The notes under the pieces were generated by a model that was given only the letters and a program-made list of their open reading frames with translations, was not told where the DNA came from and made no database searches. A DNA stretch of 64,000 bases, taken from the NCBI GenBank assembly GCA_021779955.1, contig JAJXZS010000034.1, positions 248,001 to 312,000 of the forward strand. Direction: 5' to 3'. Below are positions 14,547 through 22,829 of the stretch, piece after piece. This DNA is from Chloroflexota bacterium. GTDB lineage: Bacteria; Chloroflexota; Anaerolineae; Anaerolineales; Anaerolineaceae. Each line of letters opens with the position of its first letter. Position 1 is the stretch's first letter. A program made the position numbers and the translations under genes.

Positions 14547-16775
14547 TTATTGGTTGGCCGTGCCCTTGGTTGCGGTGCAGTTGGACGACCAGGCTCCACC
14601 GTCTGGAAGGCGGCAGAAGGATAGATCGTAAGGCGCGCTGCCATAAGTGTAGGCGTCAAAGATCGTAGTGCCATCGGTGCCGAGGAGGCGAACATCGTCA
14701 CCCGTATTGTTGTAGTAGTTTACCATCTCCATCACGTAATAACTGCCGGGTTCGAGAATGGTAGCGGAAGGTATTTGCTTTGGAGCGCCGCCCCCGCCGG
14801 CGATGTCATCGAGCCACATACCGCTGATGTCCAGGCGGTCGGCAGTAGTATTGTAGAGCTCGACCCATTCGGTGGTGAAGAGCACCGATGGGGCGGGCAG
14901 GACTTCGTTCACCAGCACTTCACCCAAGAGTGGAATTCGTGGCTCATCGGGTACGACGACGGGATCGGAGGCAACGTATGCCGTGCCTGCGACGGTGTAG
15001 TTGACCCCATCAGCAGTCGACACGACCACATTGCCGTTGACGATCACAGAGTCGTAATAGTTGCGTGTGGGATCGCCGATCTGCGGCAGGTACATCTTTG
15101 TACCGTTGTTGTAGAGGCGATCGAGCGTGGATTGATCGGGATGGCCGTATGTGTTGGTGCTGCCTGCGCTGATGATGGCCACCGCGGGATCGAGCGTGGC
15201 GACGTATGCGGCATTAGTAGAATGCGCCGAGCCGTGATGGTTGACCGCGATCACCTCGACCTGCTGGCCGATGCGGGAGGCGACATTTGTCTCTTCGTCG
15301 TTATAGGTATAGCCGTAGGAACTGGTGGCATACTCACCGTCTGTATCGCCGCCTGTGACGAAATCGAATTTACCCCAATTGAGCCAGAGGGTGATGGAGT
15401 AGTCGTTTTCGGATGTGGGCAGAGCGTCCAAAGAGTGATCGCCGGCAACCGGGGTAACGCCGTCAGCCTGCATGACACCCTGGGCATCCACCTGGACGAT
15501 CTTGACCGTCACGCCATCGGCAATGCCGAGATCGATCTGGGTTGTGGAACCGATCTGGGCAATCTGGCGGATCTGTCCGGCAATCGTCGAAGGATCGGTG
15601 ACCCAGCACGCCCAGTTGCTCGCCGTGCCCGAGAGGGTGCCCACATTGTGCCATTCGATCTCGAGATTAGGATCACAGATGCCATCGTGGTTGGAATCGA
15701 CCCAGGTGCCTCCGTCTCGGTCGATCAGAGCGCCGGCAGTGATGCCTTGCTGCTCGAGGAGCGACCAGATACCCCCGTAGCCTGCGTAGCCGATATGATC
15801 GAGGTGCCAGTGGGTGGCCAGAATGTAGTCGAGGTGGCTGCCGCCGGTAATCCGCCGGATCTCGCCAGCGACCCAGGTGGCGGTCTGGTTGGTGTTCCAG
15901 CTTTCTTCCATCACGTCGATGAGAAGGGTTCGGCCGGTCGGTCCAATAATGAGCTGTGATTCACCCTGCCCGACGTTGAAGACATGAATTTCGAGCGTGC
16001 CAGGCGTCCAGGTGCCACCAGCGGGTGGGGTGGCGATGTTTGCGGATCCCTGGGTGGGGGTGCACTCCACGGCGCTCCAAGCGCCGCCATCCGGCTGTCG
16101 GCACCAGCTCATGTCGAGCGTGGCTGATGTGTAGGTATATGCGTCGAATACGGTTGATGCGTCAGTGCCGAGCAAGCGGACATCGTCGCCCGTGTTGTTC
16201 AAATAGGAGGGAAGGGTGATGACGTAATACGCGCCTGCATCGATGGTCGTATCGGCGGGGATTTGCACAGGCGCAGAGCCGCCCGCGGCGATGTCATCCA
16301 CATACATCAGGCCGATATCGAGCGTCTCTGACGAGACATTATAGAGTTCGATCCATTCGCTTGTCTGAACTGTGCCCGGGGCGGCTACAAATTCATTGAT
16401 GAGCACCTCGCCGGCAACCGGCTGCCTCGGACCGGGGTTGTTGGTCACAGTCACGTTCACACTGGCTGTGGTGGTCGTTCCCACGTAGCGGGCGTATACC
16501 GTGTGCGCGCCATCGGCATAAAGCGTGGTGTCCCAGGTGTAAGACCAGCTGCGAGTGCCTGTGGCTGCCCACCAAGTGATGTTATCGATGGAAACTTGAA
16601 CCGACCTGCCGTCACCGGTACCGGTGACAAGGTAGGTTGCGCTGACCACTTCGCCGCTGACCGGCGTCTTGATGGCGACCGGCTTGGCAGCAAAAGCAAC
16701 GTTGGAGGTAAGCAGCACGAGGATCAGGGCGATCGTGACTGCTCTACCCCAGATGGAACGGTTGATGAGTTGCAT
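14547..16775 (-). CDS. Secreted protein: Ig-like, lamin-tail, metallo-beta-lactamase, lamin-tail
   Basis: 742 residues. Signal peptide 1-30 (ALILVLLTSNVAFAA). About 31-115 is an Ig-like domain (SVQVSIDNITWWAATG...). About 122-245 is a lamin-tail domain (GEVLINEFVAAPG...SEWIELYNVSSETLDI...NNTGDDVRLLGTD). About 260-585 is a ComEC/Rec2-like metallo-beta-lactamase domain with THWHLDHIG (metal ligands at 321-326), a GGDTDGE turn and NHHGSAHS. About 620-742 is a second lamin-tail domain very like the first. The MBL domain has IEIHVFNVGQGES-type start (LEIHVFNVGQG), as in extracellular ComEC-like hydrolases/nucleases. A surface or secreted phosphodiesterase/nuclease anchored by LTDs is inferred. GGAGG precedes the ATG; a structured leader lies upstream. 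Confidence 0.9.
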   Translation of the reverse strand: MQLINRSIWGRAVTIALILVLLTSNVAFAAKPVAIKTPVSGEVVSATYLVTGTGDGRSVQVSIDNITWWAATGTRSWSYTWDTTLYADGAHTVYARYVGTTTTASVNVTVTNNPGPRQPVAGEVLINEFVAAPGTVQTSEWIELYNVSSETLDIGLMYVDDIAAGGSAPVQIPADTTIDAGAYYVITLPSYLNNTGDDVRLLGTDASTVFDAYTYTSATLDMSWCRQPDGGAWSAVECTPTQGSANIATPPAGGTWTPGTLEIHVFNVGQGESQLIIGPTGRTLLIDVMEESWNTNQTATWVAGEIRRITGGSHLDYILATHWHLDHIGYAGYGGIWSLLEQQGITAGALIDRDGGTWVDSNHDGICDPNLEIEWHNVGTLSGTASNWACWVTDPSTIAGQIRQIAQIGSTTQIDLGIADGVTVKIVQVDAQGVMQADGVTPVAGDHSLDALPTSENDYSITLWLNWGKFDFVTGGDTDGEYATSSYGYTYNDEETNVASRIGQQVEVIAVNHHGSAHSTNAAYVATLDPAVAIISAGSTNTYGHPDQSTLDRLYNNGTKMYLPQIGDPTRNYYDSVIVNGNVVVSTADGVNYTVAGTAYVASDPVVVPDEPRIPLLGEVLVNEVLPAPSVLFTTEWVELYNTTADRLDISGMWLDDIAGGGGAPKQIPSATILEPGSYYVMEMVNYYNNTGDDVRLLGTDGTTIFDAYTYGSAPYDLSFCRLPDGGAWSSNCTATKGTANQ

Positions 16776-16801
16776 GGTTAATTCCTCCAGACGAGCTAAA
16801 C

Positions 16802-16838
16802 AAAAAGCGACCAGCCGGGTTGAGTTTGAGCTGATCGC
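16802..16838 (-). promoter_or_regulatory. Terminator-like hairpin in the leader of the LTD/MBL gene (possible attenuator)
   Basis: On the minus strand GCGATCAGC (16838-16830) pairs with GCTGGTCGC (16815-16807; one G-U pair) and is followed directly by TTTTTG. It lies 27-63 nt before the ATG at 16775 and about 125 nt after a predicted promoter at 16964, so a transcript from that promoter would meet an intrinsic terminator before the gene. I do not recognise a known riboswitch in the leader. Confidence 0.5.
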
Positions 16839-16963
16839 GAGGGAGCTAAAGGGATGCAGATAGATTGATAGAGGGGTGAAGAATGACCCAGAGATGCGCG
16901 TGAGAGGAAGTGAATGCCAAAGGTTGCCATTTCACCTGCTGCAATGCGGACAAAGATGAGTTA

Positions 16964-16997
16964 ATTATAGGATCGCAGCATAATGGCGCAACAAAAC
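16964..16997 (-). promoter_or_regulatory. Predicted promoter of the LTD/MBL gene
   Basis: TATAAT at 16969-16964 on the minus strand with TTGCGC 16 nt further upstream as a -35 candidate. It gives a leader of about 180 nt. Confidence 0.5.
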
Positions 16998-17095
16998 TGC
17001 GCGACGACTTTCCAAATGTAACCGTTCAATTGAGGCCGATCATTATTTGGGTTGTGCGGGGCGATTTCGATTTGTCGAGGCCTGGCTCTTCGATG

Positions 17096-17272
17096 TTAAA
17101 AAATTTCTGCCGTCTCTTCATGCATATTGTCTTTGAGAGCGCGGAATTCTTCTTCGCTGGCTTCCCATTGACCCAGCACGATCCGTTTGAAAGCCTTGAC
17201 ATCTTTGCGCCAGGTCTGTTTGATCGAAAGCAGAATATCCCCGTTTTGTTTTTCGGTGCACAGACTGTTGAG
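17096..17272 (-). pseudogene. Coding-like fragment without a start codon
   Basis: Overlapping the end of the VOC gene by a few bases, one minus-strand frame reads LNSLCTEKQNGDILLSIKQ..., then WRKDVKAFKRIVLGQWEASE, then EEFRALKDNMHEETAEIF and TAA at 17096. Its amphipathic, charged helices look like a real protein end, but no ATG, GTG or TTG lies in a sensible place. It may be the 3' remnant of a lost gene. Confidence 0.3.
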
Positions 17273-17274
17273 CC

Positions 17275-17673
17275 CTATCCGTGGGTGTGCGAACCGATCT
17301 CAATGAGGTTGCCCTCGGGGTCGGCGATCATCGAAGAGTACATGCCCCAGGGTTCGAGGCGGGGGAAGTAGACCGGGGTGGCGCCCGCATGAACAACCTT
17401 CGCGAATTCAAGGTCGACTTCAGAAGATGTGGGTAGTTCGATGGCAAGTTCGAAGGTGCCGTTCAACTTTGCAGGGTAGTCGGGCGTTTGACCGAGCAAG
17501 CCTGGCAGTTCCTTGCGCTCGTACATGGAAAAGCGCACACCCTGGTGAAAGTACTCGGCGTATGGACCGTTGCCGCTCCATTCGATGTCGAATCCGAGCA
17601 CGTCGCGATAGAAGCCGACCATGTTGGGCAGATCGTTCACAAACAGGCCGATCATATCGATTTTCGTGGGCAT
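17275..17673 (-). CDS. VOC family protein
   Basis: 132 residues. IDMIGLFVNDLPNMVGFYRDVLGFDIEWSGNGPYAEYFHQGVRFSMYERKEL is the first VOC half, and GTFELAIELPTSSEVDLEFAKVVHAGATPVYFPRLEPWGMYSSMIADPEGNLIEIGSH the second, with the expected metal-ligand Glu in NLIEIGS. It resembles glyoxalase-like proteins with an unknown electrophilic substrate. The start is ATG 17673 with GGGAG about 10 nt upstream; the frame stays open further upstream without a good site. The DUF6429 gene is 67 nt upstream on the same strand. Confidence 0.88.
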   Translation of the reverse strand: MPTKIDMIGLFVNDLPNMVGFYRDVLGFDIEWSGNGPYAEYFHQGVRFSMYERKELPGLLGQTPDYPAKLNGTFELAIELPTSSEVDLEFAKVVHAGATPVYFPRLEPWGMYSSMIADPEGNLIEIGSHTHG

Positions 17674-17740
17674 AGTTATTATCTCCCATTCAGTGCACTC
17701 GAAGTGCAATCCAGAAGAATCTTTGTGCAGTCGTTTTTGC

Positions 17741-17977
17741 TTACTCTTTGCCAAAGTATTCGAAAAACAGTTGTTTGGAGAGCCTGGCGCCTTCTTCGGT
17801 CAGGATCAGGGTGGGTGATTTGGATTGCGGGTCGCTGATGTACCCCTTGCGTACCAGGTGGTTCAGGATCTCCATGTCCATCCCCTTCCAGGCACGCGTG
17901 CCGAACCGGTCGGTTGAACTGGTGAGGTAGAGCAAAGCGAGCGCCATCTCGTCAACTTTATCTTGATCGTATTCCAT
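17741..17977 (-). CDS. DUF6429 family protein
   Basis: 78 residues: DQDKVDEMALALLYLTSSTD, RAWKGMDMEILNHLVRKGYI, SDPQSKSPTLILTEEGARLS. This is the compact all-helical pattern of DUF6429, which has the feel of a winged-helix protein ('LTEEG' wing turn) and is often found singly. Function is unknown. ATG 17977 has GCGAGGG 8 nt upstream. A longer reading frame starting at 18025 runs through a TGTACAAT box that is better read as the -10 promoter element, so the short start is preferred. Confidence 0.82.
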   Translation of the reverse strand: MEYDQDKVDEMALALLYLTSSTDRFGTRAWKGMDMEILNHLVRKGYISDPQSKSPTLILTEEGARLSKQLFFEYFGKE

Positions 17978-18227
17978 GGCAACCCTCGCTTTCAAGTAAA
18001 AAAGGTAGCCATCTCTATTGTACATGGCTTAACCAGGTCCATGAAGCGAAAGATCAAGTGAGAGATAAGCGTTTTAATTGAGAGGATCGGGGCTTTGTAG
18101 TATGATGTTGCCTTTGAGCAAGACTGGAAGATTGGCATGCCAGAACTTCTCGGCACTAAACAATTCGAGGTATCAACCTCCACCCATAATAAAGATGGGA
18201 AAGAGCTGCCCGAGGGAGGCTTCATAG

Positions 18228-18800
18228 TCAATCGAAATGATCTTGAAAATAGAAGGACTTCTGTCCATACCTCTTAACCTCCCCCTTGATGTACAGGTCG
18301 CGGAGAAACGAGTGCATGGGATGAGCGAGATCGATCATCGCTGTCACCCGGTCGCCGGGCCGCAGGCTTTGGGTAATGCCCGACTTGAGCACTTCGACGA
18401 TTCCGGTATATTCGCGGCTAAGATAGGAATAGGTATACTCGATCTTGCCGCGGATTTGCTCGAAAGAGGTTTCACGAATTCTTCCCTCGATTTGAATGCC
18501 GCCGTTGTAGATCGAATAGACCTTGCCAATGCGTAGGCCAAGGGCAATGACGGCGATAAGCAGGATCGCGAGGTTGTGGACGGTGTACTCAATCGGCGCC
18601 GCACCCACGATTGCCATGGATGCAAGATCGAGGAGCCAGACCACAAACGGTATGAGGACCGAAAGGAGGGCTTTGGCATCAATCCGGAGAATCCGAACCA
18701 GGGAAGGATAACGGTTCATGATAGCTGATCCAATAATGAAAAGAAAAATTCCGAACAAAATATGAATCCGAAGGGGATCAAAAGCAGCATCCCCACACAT
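18228..18800 (-). CDS. Membrane protein with DUF3592-like soluble domain
   Basis: About 190 residues. Three N-terminal hydrophobic helices (IHILFGIFLFIIGSAIM, ALLSVLIPFVVWLLDLA, NLAILLIAVIALGLRIG) precede a beta-rich C-terminal part: GRIRETSFEQIRGKIEYTYSYLSREYTGIVEV...SLRPGDRVTAMID. The 'Y.Y...G.EYTG...LRPGD.V.V..DP..P' pattern resembles DUF3592-type membrane proteins. Function is unknown. The start is uncertain: an ATG at 18806 overlaps a TATAAT box (18805-18810), ATG 18800 is 4 nt after it, and ATG 18719 is an internal alternative. Confidence 0.65.
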   Translation of the reverse strand: MCGDAAFDPLRIHILFGIFLFIIGSAIMNRYPSLVRILRIDAKALLSVLIPFVVWLLDLASMAIVGAAPIEYTVHNLAILLIAVIALGLRIGKVYSIYNGGIQIEGRIRETSFEQIRGKIEYTYSYLSREYTGIVEVLKSGITQSLRPGDRVTAMIDLAHPMHSFLRDLYIKGEVKRYGQKSFYFQDHFD

Positions 18801-18861
18801 GCTCATTATAACGACGCGGTTTGTGGCTGCAACGGCGTTTGCCTATCAAGAATGCAAGATA

Positions 18862-19407
18862 TCATTGTTGTATGGCGGATCTCAACTTGCTCTCACGCAA
18901 TAATTGTTCGCGCGTGACTTGCCGGAAACTGGTGGAATAGCTGACGACCAGAGCGATCGCACAGCACAGGATATTGAACAGAGGTAATGCCGCGAGCAAT
19001 TGATTAAGCGTAACCGCTTTACCCAGGCGGAAAATCGAATCGAACATGCCCGGGCTGGTCTGATGAACCGGGATGAGAAGCGAAGTCAGGATTCCGCCGC
19101 CGAGAAGCGTGAGAATCATAACGAAGACCCCTGCAATGCCAAAACCCTTGTCGATCCCTCTGCCGAGCAGGTGTACACCTAACCCCACAAGGACGGAGCT
19201 AGGGATTGCCATCCAGAAGACGGGACGATGAAAGATGGCAACGGCCAATGCCCACAGACCGATGCCGATCAAGGAGCCGAGGAATCCGCCAATGATACCG
19301 ATCAGGATGTTTTGCTCAGATCGCAGTATCTGCATCTTCTCGCGGATAATCTGAGAATTTGATGGTGTTCGCCTGTAAGCTGCCATTGAATGACTCAATT
19401 GAACCAT
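18862..19407 (-). CDS. Uncharacterised membrane protein (four TM helices)
   Basis: 181 residues. The N-terminal 30 residues are polar, then come four hydrophobic segments: ILIGIIGGFLGSLIGIGLWALAVAIF, VFWMAIPSSVLVGLGVHLLG, GIAGVFVMILTLLGGGILTSLLI and LLAALPLFNILCCAIALVVS. The C-terminus is a charged helix (FRQVTREQLLRESKLRSAIQQ). The GIAGV...GGG pattern is common in small membrane proteins that surround secretion or tubulin-like systems, but I cannot name a family. AAAGGAGATGGGGG precedes ATG 19407. A -10 box lies about 100 nt upstream. Confidence 0.7.
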   Translation of the reverse strand: MVQLSHSMAAYRRTPSNSQIIREKMQILRSEQNILIGIIGGFLGSLIGIGLWALAVAIFHRPVFWMAIPSSVLVGLGVHLLGRGIDKGFGIAGVFVMILTLLGGGILTSLLIPVHQTSPGMFDSIFRLGKAVTLNQLLAALPLFNILCCAIALVVSYSTSFRQVTREQLLRESKLRSAIQQ

Positions 19408-19507
19408 CCCCCATCTCCTTTCTTGGGGAATCCGATCAGCATTTCATCACCGGATGCAATTTAATCCCCTTTTCAGAGAAGCCTGCAAGGATTCATCTTT
19501 CACCTAT

Positions 19508-19513
19508 ATTATA
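19508..19513 (-). promoter_or_regulatory. -10 box upstream of the membrane protein at 18862
   Basis: TATAAT on the minus strand (TCATATAATATAGG), about 100 nt before ATG 19407. Confidence 0.4.
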
Positions 19514-19648
19514 TGAATCCAAAGTTAGTTCAGAAGTAAAGAATCAGTTAAAGAATGGTTTGTTCAATTCCAACGAGGGTAGGTTTGACTGCTTCAACAA
19601 GCTCAGCCTTCGGACCGAGGATCATTCGTGCTGAGTGCGATCAGTGAG

Positions 19649-22003
19649 TTATCCTGGCGATTTCGGTTTGAGCATCAGTACAGATTCGGCATCCCGGGTG
19701 ATCTCATCACGCAGGAACAACAACGTGTGATACCTGGCGTTGAACCAATCGTCGACGCCATCGGCATAATGCCTGGTTCCGGGGAGCCCAGACTGGCCGG
19801 GAACGAAATTGACCCTGGCATGCGCCGGATCGGCCATATCGATGACGAAGCGGAAGGGTGGACCGACCACATCATTGCGGCTCAGATCTACGAAACTGGA
19901 CGCGCTCGCCCAGACGGTGCTGCCATCGCCTCCGATGGAATACGGCCCAAGGTTGAACACCCGATCCAAGGGGCGCTGTCTGCCCATGATGTGTGAAAAG
20001 GTCAAGTGGTGAAGGTTTCCCCAACGCCATTTGGATAGTTCAGGGCCGAGATTGGCGTGCAGATGCGAAAGCGAGCGGTGCAATGCTTCGAGCAGTACCG
20101 CATCACGCCCGCAGCAATTCTTCAACTGCCACCAGGCAGAATCCGGATCATCGAGGCGTGCCGTCAGCCATTCCCAGGCGTGCATTCCCCACATTCCCGA
20201 GCCGCGGCTGCCACGTACCTGCTGGCCCATTCCGGCCATCTTCTCATCCAGCATCAGCGCGAGCGTCTGGCGGATCCAGACTTCGTAAAGCGCTGCACAC
20301 GGACTGTCCGGCGCGAGATGACCGTCCCATTCGCGCATCAATGTTATTGCAGCAGTGTCTTCGTACATTGCAGATGTGAGCCCGCCTGCAACCCTGGCGA
20401 AAATCCGCGCGGAGGGCGAGACCTGGTCGTACTGCATGCCGCACAGGCAGGATGCATCGGCTTGCCCCGTCTCTTCGATCAATTCGGTGATGCGCTGGGC
20501 TCGGTCGTGAACTACATAATCATTCCCCAGATGGTAAGGATAGTCGCTGCTTGCAACCCGGTTGTTGGCAGTGACAATATATCCGCGGGATGGATTGAAA
20601 AGTTGAGGTAAACCTTCGAACGGGATGAACCCGGTCCATTCATATTCACCTGTCCAGCCTGCAACAGGAACCGCGCCGTTTCCCTTGGCGCGAATAGGAA
20701 TATCGCCGACATAGTTATATGCGATGTTCCCCAGGGTATCCGCATAGACGACGTTCTGGTTGACGGCGCGCCAGTTGCGCAATGCATCGCGGAATTCAAA
20801 GCAGCTCTCGGCCTTGTTCATACGGAAGATGGATTCAAGGAAGGAATGCGCATCGAAGGCGGTCCATGACATAGCCATGGCCGGTAATTCAGTCTCGGAT
20901 TGCTTGATGAGCGCTTTATTGATGACCGGTCCGTGGCGCGTTTCTTCAACAATTTCGGTGATCGCGGGTTTGCCCTTGATGTTGATCTCTTCTTGCCTGA
21001 GCGTCAGCGGAAACCATTGTCCCTGATATTCTGCTTCTTTGACGCCATCGCGGGTGCGGATGTGCTCTTCGAACAAGTCTTGAACATCGGCAAAGCCATC
21101 CGTAAAGCCCCAAGCCACCCGTCCATTATGTCCCTGGATCACCAGGGGAACACCGGGGAAGGATACGCCAACGACATTGAGGATGCTGCATGAAAGATGA
21201 TTCTGGATAAAGATGCCCGGCGCTGTCAGTTGGAGGTGCATATCGTTTGCCAGAAGGGGTGAGCCGCTAAGCGACTTCGAACCGGAAATGACCCAATTGT
21301 TGCTGCCCACTCCATCGGCAGGCGAGCCAAGCGAGAATGCCTGGCGTTTGGAAGCAAGCAGCGGAAGATTCGCGTCCAGGATGAGCGGCCAGGCTTCTTC
21401 AGAAGCGAGTTCGAGTTCAGCTATCTTTTGAGATCCCAGTTTATGGATCAATTGGCCGCGTAGAAGCTCAGATTCCCAACTGGAACCGAGATAAACGAAC
21501 ATGAGGTAATTCCAGGAGAGACTGTCCGTGGGTGTCCACGGCTCAGGTTTGTAGCCAAGCAGGCTGAATTCGAGCGGGAGAGGCTCGCTGCGGATGCACT
21601 CATTCACTCCGAGGCTGTAGGCTTCTGTGATAGAGCGCTCCAATCCCCCTTCCTGACCGGCCGCTTTCTCCGCCCATTGCCGCAAGCCAAGGGTGCGCAT
21701 GGTCAGGTCGGTTTCAAGGCCGGCCTTGCCCATGACCTCGCTCACGCGCCCAGCAACCACCCGGCGATAGAGATCCATTTGCCACAGGCGTTCCTGGGCA
21801 TGGGTGAATCCCTGGCCAAATATGACGTCTTCGATTGAATGAGCGTAGATGTGGGGGACACCCCAGTGGTCGCGAATGATCTCAACCTCTCTGTTCAAGC
21901 CGTTCAGTGTAAGGTTGCCATCCAAATGGGGACGGTGGGTGAGATTATAAGCATGAACTCCCAACTTCATGAACGGTGCTAGAATCGAATCGACCCATGA
22001 CAT
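19649..22003 (-). CDS. Penicillin acylase family protein (Ntn hydrolase precursor)
   Basis: 784 residues, the usual length for the S45 family. These enzymes are made as a precursor and cut into alpha and beta chains, the beta chain starting with the nucleophile Ser. The autocleavage site is visible as GVG-SNNWV with Ser234, preceded by the N-terminal chain (EIIRDHWGVPHIYAHSIEDVIFGQGFTHAQERLWQMDLYRR). The oxyanion-region pattern LLANDMHL is present. No signal peptide is seen, so it is either cytoplasmic or exported otherwise. Substrates could be acyl-amides such as quorum signals or antibiotics. ATG 22003 has GGGGAGGAA upstream; the open frame further upstream contains the promoter. Confidence 0.92.
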   Translation of the reverse strand: MSWVDSILAPFMKLGVHAYNLTHRPHLDGNLTLNGLNREVEIIRDHWGVPHIYAHSIEDVIFGQGFTHAQERLWQMDLYRRVVAGRVSEVMGKAGLETDLTMRTLGLRQWAEKAAGQEGGLERSITEAYSLGVNECIRSEPLPLEFSLLGYKPEPWTPTDSLSWNYLMFVYLGSSWESELLRGQLIHKLGSQKIAELELASEEAWPLILDANLPLLASKRQAFSLGSPADGVGSNNWVISGSKSLSGSPLLANDMHLQLTAPGIFIQNHLSCSILNVVGVSFPGVPLVIQGHNGRVAWGFTDGFADVQDLFEEHIRTRDGVKEAEYQGQWFPLTLRQEEINIKGKPAITEIVEETRHGPVINKALIKQSETELPAMAMSWTAFDAHSFLESIFRMNKAESCFEFRDALRNWRAVNQNVVYADTLGNIAYNYVGDIPIRAKGNGAVPVAGWTGEYEWTGFIPFEGLPQLFNPSRGYIVTANNRVASSDYPYHLGNDYVVHDRAQRITELIEETGQADASCLCGMQYDQVSPSARIFARVAGGLTSAMYEDTAAITLMREWDGHLAPDSPCAALYEVWIRQTLALMLDEKMAGMGQQVRGSRGSGMWGMHAWEWLTARLDDPDSAWWQLKNCCGRDAVLLEALHRSLSHLHANLGPELSKWRWGNLHHLTFSHIMGRQRPLDRVFNLGPYSIGGDGSTVWASASSFVDLSRNDVVGPPFRFVIDMADPAHARVNFVPGQSGLPGTRHYADGVDDWFNARYHTLLFLRDEITRDAESVLMLKPKSPG

Positions 22004-22046
22004 GTTTCCTCCCCTTTGCCTGCAGCGTGGTAAGAAGTTATCATTT

Positions 22047-22056
22047 CCATTATACA
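22047..22056 (-). promoter_or_regulatory. Extended -10 promoter of the penicillin acylase gene
   Basis: TGTATAATGG on the minus strand, 45 nt before ATG 22003. A TTG just before it keeps the frame open, which can mislead start calling. Confidence 0.7.
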
Positions 22057-22274
22057 AAGAGCTTGAGGGTTGTCACAGAATGAATAGAGAGTTGCGACGT
22101 TCGATCAAGACCATTCGTATTCATTTCAGACGAATCCCATTATTCGATTTTTGAACCTTTTGCCTACGGTAAGGTACATGATAGTGAAGACGAAGACCGA
22201 ACACACGCGAAGACAAATTGATCACACAACCTCAGGCAATCGTTTTGACTCATTCCCGCTGCAAAGAGGACGCC

Positions 22275-22829
22275 GTGGCTCCAGAACTCTTGCATGACCA
22301 GGAGTTGCTGCGCCGAATAGCAGCCAAAGACGAAGATGCATTGAAAGAGTTGTATGGCATCTACGGTCAGCGGTTGTTTGCCTATGCCCTGCGCGTGACG
22401 AACGATGAAGCCAGGGCTGAGGATGCGGTGCAGGAGGCGTTGATCGTCATCTGGCAGAAGGCGGGCGGGTTCAGGAGCGAAGGGCGGCCGATCGCATGGA
22501 TATTGGGCATCGTACACAATACCGCGCTCAAGTCGCTAAGGCATCGAACTGAAAGGATATCCAATGTGATGGAAAACAGCCTGGTTGCGGCAGATCTTTC
22601 ACCTGAGGAGCATTTGCAGGTCAATCAGCAGGCCAATCTGCTGCACCAGGGATTGAAAGGATTGTCACCTGAACACCGGGAAGCCCTCGAATTGATCTTT
22701 TACCAGGGCTTGAGCCTGGAAGAGGCAGCCAGGGTGTGCCTATGCCCGGTCGGCACAATCAAAAGCCGGCTGAGCTACGCAAGGCAGCGCCTGAAAGGTC
22801 TGATGAACCGGGCGGAGGCAGGAAAATGA
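22275..22829 (+). CDS. ECF-type RNA polymerase sigma factor
   Basis: 184 residues from GTG 22275 (an in-frame TTG at 22218 would add 19). Region 2: DEDALKELYGIYGQRLFAYALRVTNDEARAEDAVQEALIVIWQKAGGFRSEGRPIAWILGIVHNTALKSLRH. Region 4: LKGLSPEHREALELIFYQGLSLEEAARVCLCPVGTIKSRLSYARQRLKGLM. This is a two-domain group-4 sigma factor that directs RNA polymerase to a small regulon in response to envelope or transport stress. AGAGGA lies 5 nt before the GTG. Its TGA overlaps the ATG of the anti-sigma gene (ATGA), so the two are translationally coupled and made in equal amounts. Confidence 0.93.
   Translation: MAPELLHDQELLRRIAAKDEDALKELYGIYGQRLFAYALRVTNDEARAEDAVQEALIVIWQKAGGFRSEGRPIAWILGIVHNTALKSLRHRTERISNVMENSLVAADLSPEEHLQVNQQANLLHQGLKGLSPEHREALELIFYQGLSLEEAARVCLCPVGTIKSRLSYARQRLKGLMNRAEAGK

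Noticed and set aside
14775-15959. 394-residue open frame on the + strand
   Set aside because: Lies entirely antisense to the LTD/MBL gene, which has strong domains; no family features in the antisense frame.
16839-16960. Known riboswitch in the LTD/MBL leader
   Set aside because: Does not match c-di-GMP, cobalamin, TPP or similar consensus sequences that I know.
22004-22057. Upstream extension of the penicillin acylase gene
   Set aside because: Runs through the TGTATAATGG promoter element; GGGGAGGAA before ATG 22003 marks the better start.
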